Both the position numbers and the translations under genes were made by a program. Positions 1 through 10,169 of a DNA stretch of 64,000 bases are shown piece after piece. Where the stretch lies: contig NC_064007.1 of assembly GCF_932276165.1 (NCBI RefSeq), forward strand, positions 320,001-384,000, given 5' to 3'. Source of the DNA: Plutella xylostella. Lineage: Eukaryota > Arthropoda > Insecta > Lepidoptera > Plutellidae. Position 1 is the first letter of the stretch, and each line of letters starts with the position of its first letter. The notes below the pieces were generated by a model, which was not told where the DNA came from, made no database searches, and was given only the letters and a program-made list of their open reading frames with translations.

Positions 1-223
1 ACATTATAATATGTCTTTTCTACAAGAAGTTTTTTTAATTGATTTTTAAACTGTATCATATTATTCGTCTCTCTTATATCTTGCGGTAAGTGGTTAAAGA
101 TTTTTGTTGATAATAGTTCTGTCAACAGATAATAACAGATTTCATAAAGATTTCATATTACTTAGAAACATTCGAGTTTATAATGTTCTAATAATCTACC
201 TACTGTGTAGTAACTGAACCTAC

Positions 224-408
224 TCAGTGACGCTTGGGGTGGGCCAGATGTACCAGAGAGCCTAGCACAGGGCACAGGACGCTAACACTGCATTCATCAT
301 CACGTGGCAACGAAAGCAAGTGCGACGGAAAACTTTTGTTTTTTGTCACGTCTTGCGCCCCGTGCTAGGCCTTCTGGTACATCCGTCCCACCCCGAGCAG
401 TCACTGCC
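224..408. repeat. Fold-back (MITE-like) inverted repeat
   Basis: Arms of about 57 nt (224-281 and 349-408) are imperfect reverse complements sharing the core GGTGGG..GATGTACCAGA..GCCTAGCAC. The loop is about 67 nt. It lies downstream of LIM exon f, so it is probably intronic. No clear target duplication. Confidence 0.7.
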
Positions 409-634
409 TGACGTTATCCTAGCCCCGCGGCACGGGTCCGTTATCGACGTAAAACTTGTTAGGTAAATGCTCATTCCACCAATACTAACGCCGTATTTAT
501 ATCTCTCAGCACAAGCTTGCTTGTTCGTGATGATTTACACCGAACCGTTATATATTGACATTCACATCGACAAGGGGCCCATGCTGTGGCGACAGTCCTC
601 TTATCTAATCCAACAAGGGTGCAATAATACTGAC

Positions 635-711
635 TTGGCGAGCTTGGCGAGCAGCGCCGTGCTGCGCTCGCGCGGCTTGTGCTGCACCAGCGACGGCTCC
701 TCGCTGCGCTC
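635..711 (-). CDS. LIM gene exon f
   Basis: Encodes ERSEEPSLVQHKPRERSTAL then LAKLAK. Acceptor CCTCCAG, donor GTCAGT, leaving in phase 2, so at least one further exon lies beyond the left edge of the window. The 575 bp between it and exon e hold nothing recognisable. Confidence 0.82.
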
Positions 712-3700
712 CTGGAGGGAAAGTAATAACATTATTATCATAAATAGGTACAGTCAGCTGCACAAGTGCCCATATCCATTCACTGAAACATTGACGGTTC
801 GATAGTTTGACAAGGTACAGAAGTGTATAGCTACTTATGCAGCTGACCGTACATCATTATGTTCACAACTCACGACACGACTGTTACCTATCCTAGAAGG
901 GGTAGTCAGAGGTGACTCGCAAGAAAGAAGTAGTTGCGGCAAGTATGGCATCAGCTTGCAGATTTAAAAAGCTATGTGGATTTCTTGAGGTGTCCTACGA
1001 AATGCCTCGTTACTGATGTTGTCCTTCAGAGAAACTAGAATAGCTCATGATTTATATTATAGCTTTAGCGATTTTAAATTGGTTAAACATATATTCATTT
1101 CATTGAAATTTTAACAGCGTCACTGTAAAAGCAGCCTTTTATCAGGTTCAAATAGTTTATTTTCATGACTATTTACATTAAACACGTCATGATGATATCT
1201 ATAAGATTGACGTGACGCTCAATCTCAAAAAGTATCCTACCATTAGCATACCATTGAAGGTTCAATTAAAGTGAGTGTCACTGACCTGTTTCTTCTCGAA
1301 GACCTGGAACCTGGACTTGACGTCGAGCTGCGCCAGCTCCTCCAGCCCCAGGTCCGGCTTGTCTGATGCTGCAGGGGATATGGTAGGGTTAGACATGGTA
1401 TACAGAATATTTAATATTAATTATAAGAGTGAAGGGGAGAGACAGATACCGGCGGTAAAGGAACGAATCTAAAATGGCAACTGCAAGTGAAATAAGCCGA
1501 AAAGGGGCGACTCAGAAGGTCAATCTGAACAACTATTTTTTTTTTTGCGTATTTTCTAAACTTGTTGTACAAAACTTATTCAGATTGACCCCTGAGTTAC
1601 CCTTACCACCGTATACTACTTTTGCAACACTCTGTATATTTTTTTTCTTCTTTAATCACTACTAAACCAGCGTCGTGGAAAATGGTACAAGCTTACGATG
1701 GCAGTTTAGACCTTAAAGGGACATGTACAAAGGTTATATTTCAGAGAGCCAGATTCAGGTGATACCACCTTCCACCACCACCAATAAATGGGTACAGTCA
1801 TCTCGCTGCCATTGGCAATGTCACTAATAGACTTCCACCTATATAATGAAGATCATCATAAGCCCATAATCGTCCACTGCTGAACATAATCTCCTCGTCA
1901 TCATTGGCCACGACATCTTGATCAGATGATAGTTGCAGCGTCAATCCATTCGATGGGAAGAGGTTTGTGCGCATCTTTTTCTATGGCTGTACAGTCCGAT
2001 TGCAGCTCGACACCTTCTGCCACAGAGATCGCAAGTGTAGCGTGAGTCTGCAGACGGTTCTTGAACTGCACGAAGTCTTTTCTGCCTCAAGCCATCGAGC
2101 CAGGCTTCGTCGTGGTGAGCTACTCCATCACACAGAAGGCCTCGCCATTCCGCTCTTGCGATGGCTGCCGTTTCCCAGGTGTTCGGGTTAATGCCAAAGG
2201 ATAACATGTCACGTTTGCAGGAATCCTTAAAACGGAGCATCGGGCGACCTACTGGTCTTTTGGCGTCTGCGATTTGGCCCAGCATCACCGCGCGAGGAAG
2301 TCTATCTGGGTCCATACGTAAAACATGGCCCAGCCATCGCAACCTTCGTTGTTTCAGTGTAGCAGTGATACTACAGGTGCGAGTTATGTCGAGAACTCTT
2401 TCGTTGGACATCCGGTCTTTCCAAGTGACATCTAGTATTGCGCGAAGGCATCGCATGTGGAAAGCATTTAGACGGCGTTCGTGCAACGAGTAGGTTGTCC
2501 ACGTTTCAGATGCATACAAGAGAATACTCAGGACGCATGTTTTGTAGACTAAGACCTTGGTAGAGATATTCAGCTTGTTATTTCTCCATACACGAGCATG
2601 AAGCTTTCCGAAGTTGGTCGCAGCTCTGCCTATTCTGGTGTTAATCTCTTTGTTATTGCACAATTTGTTGGTGGTAGTGGAACCGAGATAGCAAAAGTCG
2701 TCCACGATTTGAAGGGTGTCCTCGCCAAGCATTATCTGAGGCATATAGTCCGTTCCCTGAACCATAACGACGGTCTTCCTACTGTTCACTGTCATACCAA
2801 AAAGCTTGCATGCGCTATTAAATTTGGTTATTAATTCTTGAAGGCCACCTTCCGTATTTGCGACCAGTGCAGCATCATCAGCATACAGGAGCTCTCTGGC
2901 CAACAAATCCAACCTGTTCCTTTTCGATCTCAACAGGTTGATGTTAAAAAGTCGTCCATCTTTCCTTGTGTGCAGGTGAACTCCGACGTCACAGTTTTTA
3001 AAGGCCACCAAGAGAAGAACAGAAAAGAAGATGCCAAACAGGGTTGGAGCTAGAACGCACCCTTGTCTTACTCCCCTATTAACATTAAAAGGGCCCGATT
3101 CTTCACCGTCAAAGACGACTGTACCACACATGCCATCGTGGAAGGATTTAATGATGGCTAAGAGAGTAGGTGGACAGCCAATGTGTTCAAGTACACGGTA
3201 GAGCCCTTCGCGACTGACCGTATCAAAGGCCTTCTGTAGGTCAACGAATGCTGTAAAGAGGGGCATACGTTGTTCTCTGCATTTTTCCTGTACCTGTCGT
3301 AAGGTGAATATCATGTCCGTTGTAGATCTGCCAGCTCTAAAACCGCATTGTGTTTCTGGGTATACTCGATCAGCAAGTGATTCTAGCCTTTTCAGAACCA
3401 CTTTTGCGAAGGCCTTGCCAGCGATGCTCAGGAGTGATATTCCTCTATAATTGTTGCAGTCCCCCCTGTCTCCCTTTCCTTTGTACAATGTAACAATATT
3501 GGCGTCTCTCATATCTTTGGGTATTGCTTTCTCATCCCAGCAGCGCAGAATCAACACAAAGAGTAGCGAAGACACATAACCAGTACGAAGAAGTTCTGCT
3601 GGTATCTCATCACGTCCGACGCTTTTCCCTAATTTTAAACCCAAGATAGCCTTATGTAGCTCTTCAAACGAAGGCTTTTCATCTAGATCGAGTGCTACTG

Positions 3701-6700
3701 GGAAGACTTCAAGGGATTCTAGAGCCGAAGCGCTGATTGAGATAGGTTCAGCGTACAGATCGGTATAATGTTGTGCCCATCTTTCCAACTGTTGGTTTTT
3801 GTCCGTGATTGGTTCGCCATTTAGGTCCTTTATGGCAGCACGTTTTCTGATGGTGGGGCCGATTGCTACCTTGATATTTTGATACATCCCCCTATAGTTT
3901 CCTACGTCATGGCATTGTTGGATTTTCATGCATAATTTTGTCCAGTAGGAGTTCGCACACTCACGAGAGATGCGTTGTAAATTTGCTTTTGCCCTCTTAT
4001 ACCTGATTTCGCAGTGTGCGTCAGATGGGTTATTCAGGTAATCTGTGTATGCACTTCTTTTCTCCTCTATAAGGGGGTGTAAGACTTGCTCATATTCGGC
4101 AAACCAATCTGTTTGTTTGCGGACCTTTCTCCCGAGAATCTCTTCAGCTGTCTTCATGACTGTATCTCTAAAGTTCGTCCAAGCGGATTCAAGACTTTGA
4201 GAGCCTTGTAGCGTTTCAACGCTCAGCTTACCCTGAACAACTGCGGAAAACTGGCTCCTAGTCGCTACATCAGATAAGCCTGTTGTATCAAGTGGGGCTC
4301 TTAATTTGCGTCTTGGTCTTGCCGAGTATATTTTCTGTGGCAGAAGTTTCATTTTGGACAGCACCAAAGAATGATCAGTGTCGCATATTGCACTGTGATA
4401 CGTTCGAGTGTTGTGAATATCACGCAAATCACGCCTTCTGTATAGGACGAAATCGATTTGGTGCCAATGCCCCGATCTGGGATGTCTCCATGAAACCTTA
4501 TGAGCTACCTTATTTTGGAAAAATGTGTTAGTGGCGCACAGGCCATGGGAGGTGCAGAACTCGAGCAGACGTTGCCCGTTATCATTCATATTCCCGATGC
4601 CGTGTGCTCCAATGCAATCAGACCAATCTGTTGAATTGCTCCCAATTCTAGCGTTGAAATCACCGAGCACAATTATTTTGTCCGAACTTCGTATAGACTC
4701 CATTAATAGACGTAGTTCATCATAAAAGCTGTCTATGACGTCAGATTTGGAAGCCAGTGTCGGAGCATACGCAGAAACCAACGTGACCGGACCAGTTGAG
4801 GTAATCAATCGCATGGACATCAGACGTTCCGAAGTGTAAGTAGGGGGTTCCATGCAGGCAAGAAGTTTATTGTGCACAGCAAAACCAACACCATAGTCGC
4901 GGCGCTGGCTCTCGTGTCTCCCCTTCCAGAAAAAGGTGTAATTTTCTTCTCGTAGGCTTCCTTCGTCAGAGAGGCGAGTTTCCTGGAGTCCAGCTATGTC
5001 AACCCGGAGTCTTAAGAGTTCTCTATCGATGATAGCTGTTTTCCTAATTTCTGGTATATTGTCAGGAGTAGGGTCTTGACCGGGTATCATTGTTCTCACA
5101 TTCCAAGTGGCGAAGCGCATAGTCTTTAAGTGTATTTGTTTATTTTTCCTTTGTGTTCTAGGTGTTGAGAAAACCCATCCTGTTACAGACACTGTGACGC
5201 GCCTGCTGCTCCACACACCTATAGAAGCGCAAGACGAGGGACGGATCAGTACCTTATTGGCCGGGGGCTGCCCAGCTAAGGCAGGCGGTAACTGATCAAT
5301 TAGCCGCGATGGGCTATCCTACCGTCGAGAGTCACCCCTGGCGCCCGCGCATCACGTCCATTGGCGCAGACTTATCACCGGTGACTGTGACTCCCCGTGT
5401 TGTTTCCCACATCTTTCCAAAAAGACGCAGGTGAAGTGACCTCTCCACAGGCCTGGCGCTGCATCGCCTGGGACACATTTAAGAAACACGAACTTGCCCA
5501 GCATTCATGCCTCTCTCTCGACCTCAACGTCTTTATCCACAGGAATGAGTGATCACTACGTGTGGAGACGCATCGGTTGCAGGAGTTGCCGACTTGTTCA
5601 GGTTGTACCCTACTGTCGCCTACGGTACCCCAGATCCGTTGCCTCATCCGCCGACCTACACCGTACCGAATTCCATCTTCTCCGCTGAAGCCGCCGTTAA
5701 GGTCTTCACCCGTATCCCTGGGCAGGGGTCCGCGATATACCCCGCAGAGCTGGGTCCCTGACCGGACTTAGCCACCGACTCCCTCCGGCCTACTGCAGCG
5801 AGTGGTGCCCACCCCCGCGACGAGGACGCGCCGGTCAGGATTTACCCCAGTGGGAGGCAGGGAAGATGACCCTACCTCCCCTGCGGCCGGGCTAACGGTT
5901 CGTATGGTGCCGAAACCGAGGGCTAGCCACAACATTTGCCCCAGGCTTTCCTGATCGACCCAGCGGGCTGTAGGGCGTCCCACGCTACAAAACTAGCGTT
6001 AGAAAGAAGTATATTCAAGTGTAGTTACCTCTCACGACATCTGGCGGCAGCTCCACGGGCTTGCTCTCGCAGATGATCATCTGGTGCTTCTTGGGCGGGG
6101 CCGCTGTAATGGAAATGTATTTTAAATAAATTGCAATATTAAATATTAGTATATTCAACTATCCCTTACAACATATACGATTTATACATATAATACTAAT
6201 TACTGAGTGCATAACTTTTGAATTGCTGAATTGACAATAAGTTTTTCATTATAATGTGTAAATATTATCATCACTCACACAGCCATACACATAGAACTCA
6301 TTAGTCTCATTTTGCCTCATGCGTGTAATTTAAGTTATAAATAACTCCTTTAAACAATAAAACAGTATGAAAATGGCGGACCTTACAGAAGTGGGAGTAA
6401 AAGCCTGCGAATATAAAATTTGATACATTTATTTAGATTTGGTGCTTTGCTTTATTTTTTTCTTTTTATTGTGCTAGTAATTTATTTATTGACCGTCCGC
6501 CATTTTCCCAACTCTTTCTTTACTCACACACACACTACTATACTGACCGTCAGTAGTGTCCTCCTCGCCGACGGGCTTGGGCTCGAACAGCTGCTTGAAG
6601 TGGAGCTTGCAGTACAGCGTCGTGTGCTCGCTCTGGTACGTCTCCACGCTGCGGGACACGGACAAAATAAATGTTTGTATGTAGTAGTTATGATAAATCT

Positions 6701-8680
6701 TACTAATTCTTATTCTTACTAATTCTTACTAATATTATAAATGCGAAAGTAACTGTGTCTGTCTGTCTGTCTGTCTGTTACTCTTTCACGCCAAAACTAC
6801 TGAACGGATTTGAATGAAATTTGGTATACATATGGTCTAGACCCTGGGGAAGAACATAGGCTACTTTTTATCCCGGAATTCCCACGGGAAAACTTTTTAA
6901 GGCGAAGCGAAGCGCGCGGGAACAGCTAGTGGCTAATAAATTACACACGTGCGTGAGAGAGAAATCCGCTCTCATTTCAATTTCACCGAAATTTTTGGTT
7001 AGAATTGATGTATCTAGTAATACTTTATGTAAAGTACCAGGCGCCTATGAAACACTAGGATGGATGAGGATATTGCTGGGATAGCTACCATACAAAAGAA
7101 CACAAGACACAACAACGTAGTGAAACCTAAAATTACCAGGCACACATAAACTACTAGCAACACTCCACTTGTTACACTAGACGCATTGGAAGCACACCTT
7201 TGTGCCAGACTACCGTGTCGCGTCAATACCGTAAAACCTATAAGTACCAGGAACTTATAGCCTACTAGAAATACTCACGTGAGTTGCTTGTTGCACTGTA
7301 CACATCGGAAGCACTCCTTGTGCCAGATCCTCTTCTCCGCCTTGATCCTCTCCATGGCGTAGACCGGCCGGGAGCACTTCTCGCACTGAGGGTTGGCTTC
7401 CGGCTCCGATGACGCCTTCATCTTCTTGTGCAGCTTGGATGAGCTTTTCGACTGGAATTAGAGGGTTGGAGTTTAGTTGTGGTGACTTTTGGTGTACAGT
7501 GTAATAAATGTTGGGTATGGTTCGACGGCCTTTGCCTGAATTGTTATCCGAATTAGTCATCTTGTGCTAATTTGTACGGAGAATAAAAATACTAATGTAC
7601 TCCCTTGCGGGGTAGGCAGAGGTGCATTGCTGCACCCACTTTTCGCCAGAGTGTTATGTTAGTCCCAATGTAATAGGGGGCGGGCCTATTGCCATTTTAC
7701 GGGCACATCCAAGACCCGAGAACAAATATATGTGTTTAAACAAATATCTGCCCCGGCCGGGAATCGAACCCGGGACCATCGGCTCAGTAGTCAGGGTCAC
7801 TAACCACTACGCCATTCGGTCGTCGGAGAATAAGTACCTTATATACGTCAGACGCACCTTGGACAGTTAGCGCCTGATGATGCCTATCTGACTGGCGGAT
7901 CCTAGAACCTAGCCTGGCCTGAAGCTTTGTCACTGACACGCTAAAAAAATGTTTGGCAAAAAATATGATGCATACAAATATACAAGTTTATTTCTGACAT
8001 AATTTTAACATAATTTCAGCTTCGCGATTGAGGAAAACTGTTTCACGAACTTACACGATAAACGTGTGGGTTCAGTTTAGTGACGCAGGAAGGGATTTAT
8101 TCTTATTATGTTGTGGGCTATATTTATACATTTTGGCAAAGTTGTTTGCGTCTCATTGTAAAAGGGTTACGTTAAGCGATGCTCTCTCAGTCTCGCTAAT
8201 GTATTGTAGCAGCAGGCAAATTATTTAATTTCCTGCTTTAAGAGTCTAATGACCAAATTAGGGTAGCAATCATAAATGCACAAGAGGAATTTTTAGGATT
8301 CGTTCCGACAACTCTCTTACTCATTTTTGAGATCCAAAGTCCCCTCCTGGGGTCCGCCAACCCGCACTAGGCCAGCGTGGTGGACTTGGGCTAAAACCCT
8401 TCCTTAATTGGAAGGAGACCCGTGCAGTGGGGACGTGATGGGTTGTGAGGAAGCTTCCTCTAGCTAAGATCCCATGTTCCACTCACCACAGAAATAGCCC
8501 CTTCATCCTTGTGCCGTCTTGTACTCTTCTTCTTCTTCAGGGCTCTATGCTCCGAGTGGGACTCGGTCGAGCGGTGTTCCGAGTGGCTCTCCGTGTACGA
8601 GTGAGTCACTCGCGACTCGCTCGAGATCAGGCTCTGGGAGGACTCCATGGTCGCGGTCGCCGTCGCCATTGCGGGTGTCA
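635..8680 (-). CDS. LIM-domain protein, EPLIN/LIMA1-Xin-like (partial, runs off left edge)
   Basis: Six minus-strand exons with continuous phases (8680 down to 635) encode part of a LIM protein. In order: a Ser/His/Glu-rich segment with a TESHSEHRS repeat and a KKKKSTRRHK basic patch; one complete LIM domain; a conserved tail ELPPDVVRASDKPDLGLEEL then LDVKSRFQVFEKKQ; and an Arg/Lys-rich end. LIM ligands are all present: C-x2-C, x17, H-x2-C, x2-C, x2-C, x17, C-x2-H. The YAMERIKAEKRIWHKECF core and the HFKQLFEPK end resemble EPLIN/LIMA1-type and insect Xin-like actin-bundling proteins, which act on the actin cytoskeleton (family knowledge). The first exons are not identified and the last lie beyond position 1. 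An intact LINE sits in the intron between the tail exons. Confidence 0.85.
1286..1368 (-). CDS. LIM gene exon e
   Basis: Encodes ASDKPDLGLEELAQLDVKSR then FQVFEKKQ, a strongly conserved block that follows the LIM domain in insect members of this class. Phase 1 in, phase 0 out, donor GTCAGT. About 470 bp of intron separate it from the LINE 3' end; I see nothing coding there. Confidence 0.9.
1845..5990 (-). mobile_element. Near full-length non-LTR retrotransposon in LIM-gene intron
   Basis: About 4.1 kb lying between LIM exons d and e, in the same orientation as the gene. From its 5' end: a GC-rich leader of about 770 nt (5217-5985) with only short open frames, one long ORF, then a short 3' tail. 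The tail contains the ATTATGTTCAGCAGTGG-type sequence and ends in a degenerate GATGAT run near 1850. Related tails occur at 9740-10160, 46145-46240, 50985-51055 and 52806-54165. Both ends are estimates; I found no convincing target-site duplication. Confidence 0.85.
1941..5216 (-). CDS. LINE endonuclease/reverse transcriptase, intact ORF
   Basis: 1091 codons without interruption; the functional start is probably Met33 (MRFATWNVRTM), where homology begins. The N-terminal apurinic-like endonuclease has WNVRT, LQETRL, LGDFNARIG, HQIDFVL and DTDHSLV. The reverse transcriptase has NNYRGISLLS, QCGFRAGRSTTDMIF, FVDLQKAFDTVSREGLY, GVRQGCVLAPTLFG and the catalytic YADD. The C-terminus carries RRLRWLGHVLRMD, KRPVGRP and a C2H2/CCHC-type finger (CDLCGRRC..SHRKRC). 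It copies its own RNA by target-primed reverse transcription (family knowledge). Proteins of this type are often annotated as craniofacial development protein 2-like. I place it among APE-type LINEs of the RTE/CR1 grade but cannot fix the clade. All catalytic motifs I can recognise are intact. Confidence 0.93.
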   Translation of the reverse strand: MWSSRRVTVSVTGWVFSTPRTQRKNKQIHLKTMRFATWNVRTMIPGQDPTPDNIPEIRKTAIIDRELLRLRVDIAGLQETRLSDEGSLREENYTFFWKGRHESQRRDYGVGFAVHNKLLACMEPPTYTSERLMSMRLITSTGPVTLVSAYAPTLASKSDVIDSFYDELRLLMESIRSSDKIIVLGDFNARIGSNSTDWSDCIGAHGIGNMNDNGQRLLEFCTSHGLCATNTFFQNKVAHKVSWRHPRSGHWHQIDFVLYRRRDLRDIHNTRTYHSAICDTDHSLVLSKMKLLPQKIYSARPRRKLRAPLDTTGLSDVATRSQFSAVVQGKLSVETLQGSQSLESAWTNFRDTVMKTAEEILGRKVRKQTDWFAEYEQVLHPLIEEKRSAYTDYLNNPSDAHCEIRYKRAKANLQRISRECANSYWTKLCMKIQQCHDVGNYRGMYQNIKVAIGPTIRKRAAIKDLNGEPITDKNQQLERWAQHYTDLYAEPISISASALESLEVFPVALDLDEKPSFEELHKAILGLKLGKSVGRDEIPAELLRTGYVSSLLFVLILRCWDEKAIPKDMRDANIVTLYKGKGDRGDCNNYRGISLLSIAGKAFAKVVLKRLESLADRVYPETQCGFRAGRSTTDMIFTLRQVQEKCREQRMPLFTAFVDLQKAFDTVSREGLYRVLEHIGCPPTLLAIIKSFHDGMCGTVVFDGEESGPFNVNRGVRQGCVLAPTLFGIFFSVLLLVAFKNCDVGVHLHTRKDGRLFNINLLRSKRNRLDLLARELLYADDAALVANTEGGLQELITKFNSACKLFGMTVNSRKTVVMVQGTDYMPQIMLGEDTLQIVDDFCYLGSTTTNKLCNNKEINTRIGRAATNFGKLHARVWRNNKLNISTKVLVYKTCVLSILLYASETWTTYSLHERRLNAFHMRCLRAILDVTWKDRMSNERVLDITRTCSITATLKQRRLRWLGHVLRMDPDRLPRAVMLGQIADAKRPVGRPMLRFKDSCKRDMLSFGINPNTWETAAIARAEWRGLLCDGVAHHDEAWLDGLRQKRLRAVQEPSADSRYTCDLCGRRCRAAIGLYSHRKRCAQTSSHRMD
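6029..6103 (-). CDS. LIM gene exon d
   Basis: Encodes APPKKHQMIICESKPVELPP then DVVR. Acceptor ATTACAG, donor GTAACT, phase 1 to phase 1. The LINE 5' end is about 40 bp beyond its donor. Confidence 0.88.
6548..6648 (-). CDS. LIM gene exon c (second zinc finger completed)
   Basis: Encodes TVETYQSEHTTLYCKLHF then KQLFEPKPVGEEDTTD, giving the last two zinc ligands (C and H). Acceptor CCCGCAG, donor GTCAGT, phase 2 in and phase 1 out. Confidence 0.93.
6724..6930 (+). repeat. Dispersed repeat with GTCTG microsatellite, copy 1
   Basis: Starts near ACTAATATTATAAATGCG, contains (GTCT)n, GGGTCTAGACC-like and TTCCCACGGGAAAA segments, and ends GGGAACAGCTAGT. Two further copies, in the opposite orientation, are at 56554-56750 and 59555-59774. 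It is a common lepidopteran interspersed repeat lying in a LIM-gene intron. Confidence 0.85.
7137..7215 (-). pseudogene. Decayed partial copy of LIM exon b
   Basis: Aligns to 7267-7341, the donor-side end of LIM exon b plus its intron flank. The shared string TGTGCCAGA and neighbouring AAGCACxCC..ATTGGAAG-type positions are in order. Read on the minus strand it begins TGGCACAA as in the exon, then has a 1-nt insertion and a TAG in place of CAG, so it cannot encode the finger. The flanking motif ACCTAxAAxTACCAGG also repeats, so part of the intron was copied too. Confidence 0.7.
7279..7451 (-). CDS. LIM gene exon b (first zinc finger of LIM domain)
   Basis: Encodes KLHKKMKASSEPEANPQCEK, then CSRPVYAMERIKAEKRIW and HKECFRCVQCNKQL. 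It carries six of the eight zinc ligands. Acceptor ATTCCAG, donor GTGAGT, phase 2. A decayed copy of its donor-side end lies just below it at 7137-7215. Confidence 0.93.
7607..7824 (-). mobile_element. Composite repeat ending in tRNA-derived SINE head
   Basis: The right part (7695-7824) is a minus-strand SINE head with pol III A-box TGGCGTAGTGG and B-box GGTTCGATTCC (RC of 7804-7814 and 7761-7771). It is closely related to the element at 18009-18248. The left part (7607-7694) is a different common lepidopteran repeat (GGGTAGGCAGAGGTGCA). It resembles a tRNA gene but lacks a foldable acceptor stem, so I do not call it a tRNA. Confidence 0.8.
8339..8450 (+). repeat. Dispersed repeat (GCCAGCGTGGTGGACT family)
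   Basis: Contains CCCGCACTAGGCCAGCGTGG and GGAAGGAGACCCGTGCAG. Related sequence in the opposite orientation occurs at 19820-19915 and 29960-30055. It ends about 35 bp below the donor of LIM exon a. Confidence 0.8.
8487..8680 (-). CDS. LIM gene exon a (Ser/His/Glu-rich segment)
   Basis: 194 nt with acceptor ATTCCAG and donor GTGAGT, leaving in phase 0. Contains ATMESSQSLISSESRVTHSY, a near-tandem TESHSEHRS repeat and a lysine run. An ATG in good context (GCAATGG) lies 13 nt inside the exon and could be the start; otherwise the frame continues upstream through a phase-1 junction. Confidence 0.8.
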
Positions 8681-8689
8681 CTGGAATGG

Positions 8690-9739
8690 TGAGGGGGGGT
8701 TGTTAGTGTGGTTAGATTGTGTAGATTTATTCGGAATAAGAATAAAAATATACATGAAAGAAAACTAGATTGAACTGAACTTTCTACAATGTGAGTGTGT
8801 TAAAGAGTTGTGCCAGATACTTATAAGATTATTTATCTATTGCTAGTACATCTATGTTAGGTTCACGAAAGTGCATCAAGCAAGTAAATCAAGTTGAAGA
8901 ATTGTCGATGATGCGGTAAGTATATAAAACCTGTATTTCTTGCAATAAAACATTACGTTGCTCTTTCTTTTGTTATGAATTTATGATTCACACTTGTCTG
9001 GGTAGGTTAACCTACTTACATTAAATGGACAGTGTTAATTTTATTATGAATAATGTGATTTAAATTTCTGTTCCATTCCATTTGCCTACCTTAATAAGTT
9101 TAGTAACTACGTGTTTGTTTGTTTTGTAACATTCGACGTAAAAAAATATAAAACCACAATTACCAACTTATCGCGCATTTTCACATAATCTAGCCAATTT
9201 TCTATACTAAACACCAATTTTACATAGACCAGAATAAACAAAGCGATTAAAATCGGTGCCAAAATCCGGAGGTAAATCCGTGGAGTCGAGCGATCTGTTG
9301 ACTCACTTGACTTATTATTATTATGTTAGCACAACGCAGGTGCAACTGAGCCACACCAAATAAGGCTACGCAAGTAAAGAGCATAATCAAATAATTATTT
9401 AAGTAATGAAGAACGAATTTCCAGCTGTCGTCAGTCGTCGGTAACACCTCAATGTACTTCACATAAAAATAAAGACAGAGAAGTACTTATTAAAAAACAG
9501 TTTACATGGATGCAAGTTAAGTGCTAGGTGCTCTTGAATATTGCAATTTGAAGATTTTGATTGCGATTTGCTCGAAGAAGCTCATTCATGTATGCGATGA
9601 TCATCCTATTTCCTAGGTCTCTATCAGGTAAAGTGGCACTACGCCGATAACTTCTGCCGAAGAAACAACTAATGACCATTGGGTAGAGTGGAAACCACGA
9701 ACACGTAAACAAACGTATGGTAACGACTTTAGTCCCGGT
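8690..9739. other. Gene-free AT-rich stretch
   Basis: No open frame with recognisable content and no clear repeat. It could hold part of the upstream LIM-gene intron. Confidence 0.5.
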
Positions 9740-10160
9740 ATTTGTTGGATGAGGAAGGCCGAAGACAGAGTGAAGTTATTACTCATTGGGAGATGCATTA
9801 TCCTGTAGTGGGCGATTACGGGCTCGTTATCAAGATAAATCATTCAACATCGACCTCACCCCTACCAATGCTACCCAGGTACAGCGTACGGCAGACTATC
9901 GCAGCTAGTCCACTGCTGGACATAGGTCTCTCCCAAAACACGCCACTAGATGCGATCTATAGCATCCGCAGCCAGTCATTACCAACTACTTTTTGATGGT
10001 CGTCGAGAGATCTAGCCGGAGGGCTTCCTTCACTACGTCTGCCTAGACGTGGTCTCCACTCCAGAACACCAGCCCACTGCCACTTAAGCTTACTAACTAT
10101 GCCACCCAGGTCCAGCGTAAGTCAAACTGTTTCATAACCCTCGACCAGCGGCGCAGGAAT
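9740..10160. mobile_element. Two LINE tail fragments, facing each other
   Basis: 9742-9830 reads on the plus strand as a LINE tail (GTTGGATGAGGAAGGCCGAA ... AGTGGGCGATTA). 9905-10160 is an antisense copy of a similar 3' region (TCCACTGCTGGACATAGGTC). The two tails meet end to end. Both are degenerate and non-coding. Confidence 0.75.
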
Positions 10161-10169
10161 CCATCTACC

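Noticed and set aside
1967..5295. Several plus-strand open frames of 60-110 codons across the LINE
   Set aside because: Shadows of the minus-strand LINE ORF.
5375..5647. 90-codon minus-strand frame upstream of the LINE ORF, possibly an ORF1
   Set aside because: No zinc knuckle, coiled coil or RNA-binding motif; more likely the GC-rich 5' leader of the LINE.
7745..7830. Apparent tRNA gene on the minus strand
   Set aside because: A- and B-boxes are good, but there is no paired acceptor stem or anticodon arm, and the same sequence recurs with a SINE body at 18009-18248.
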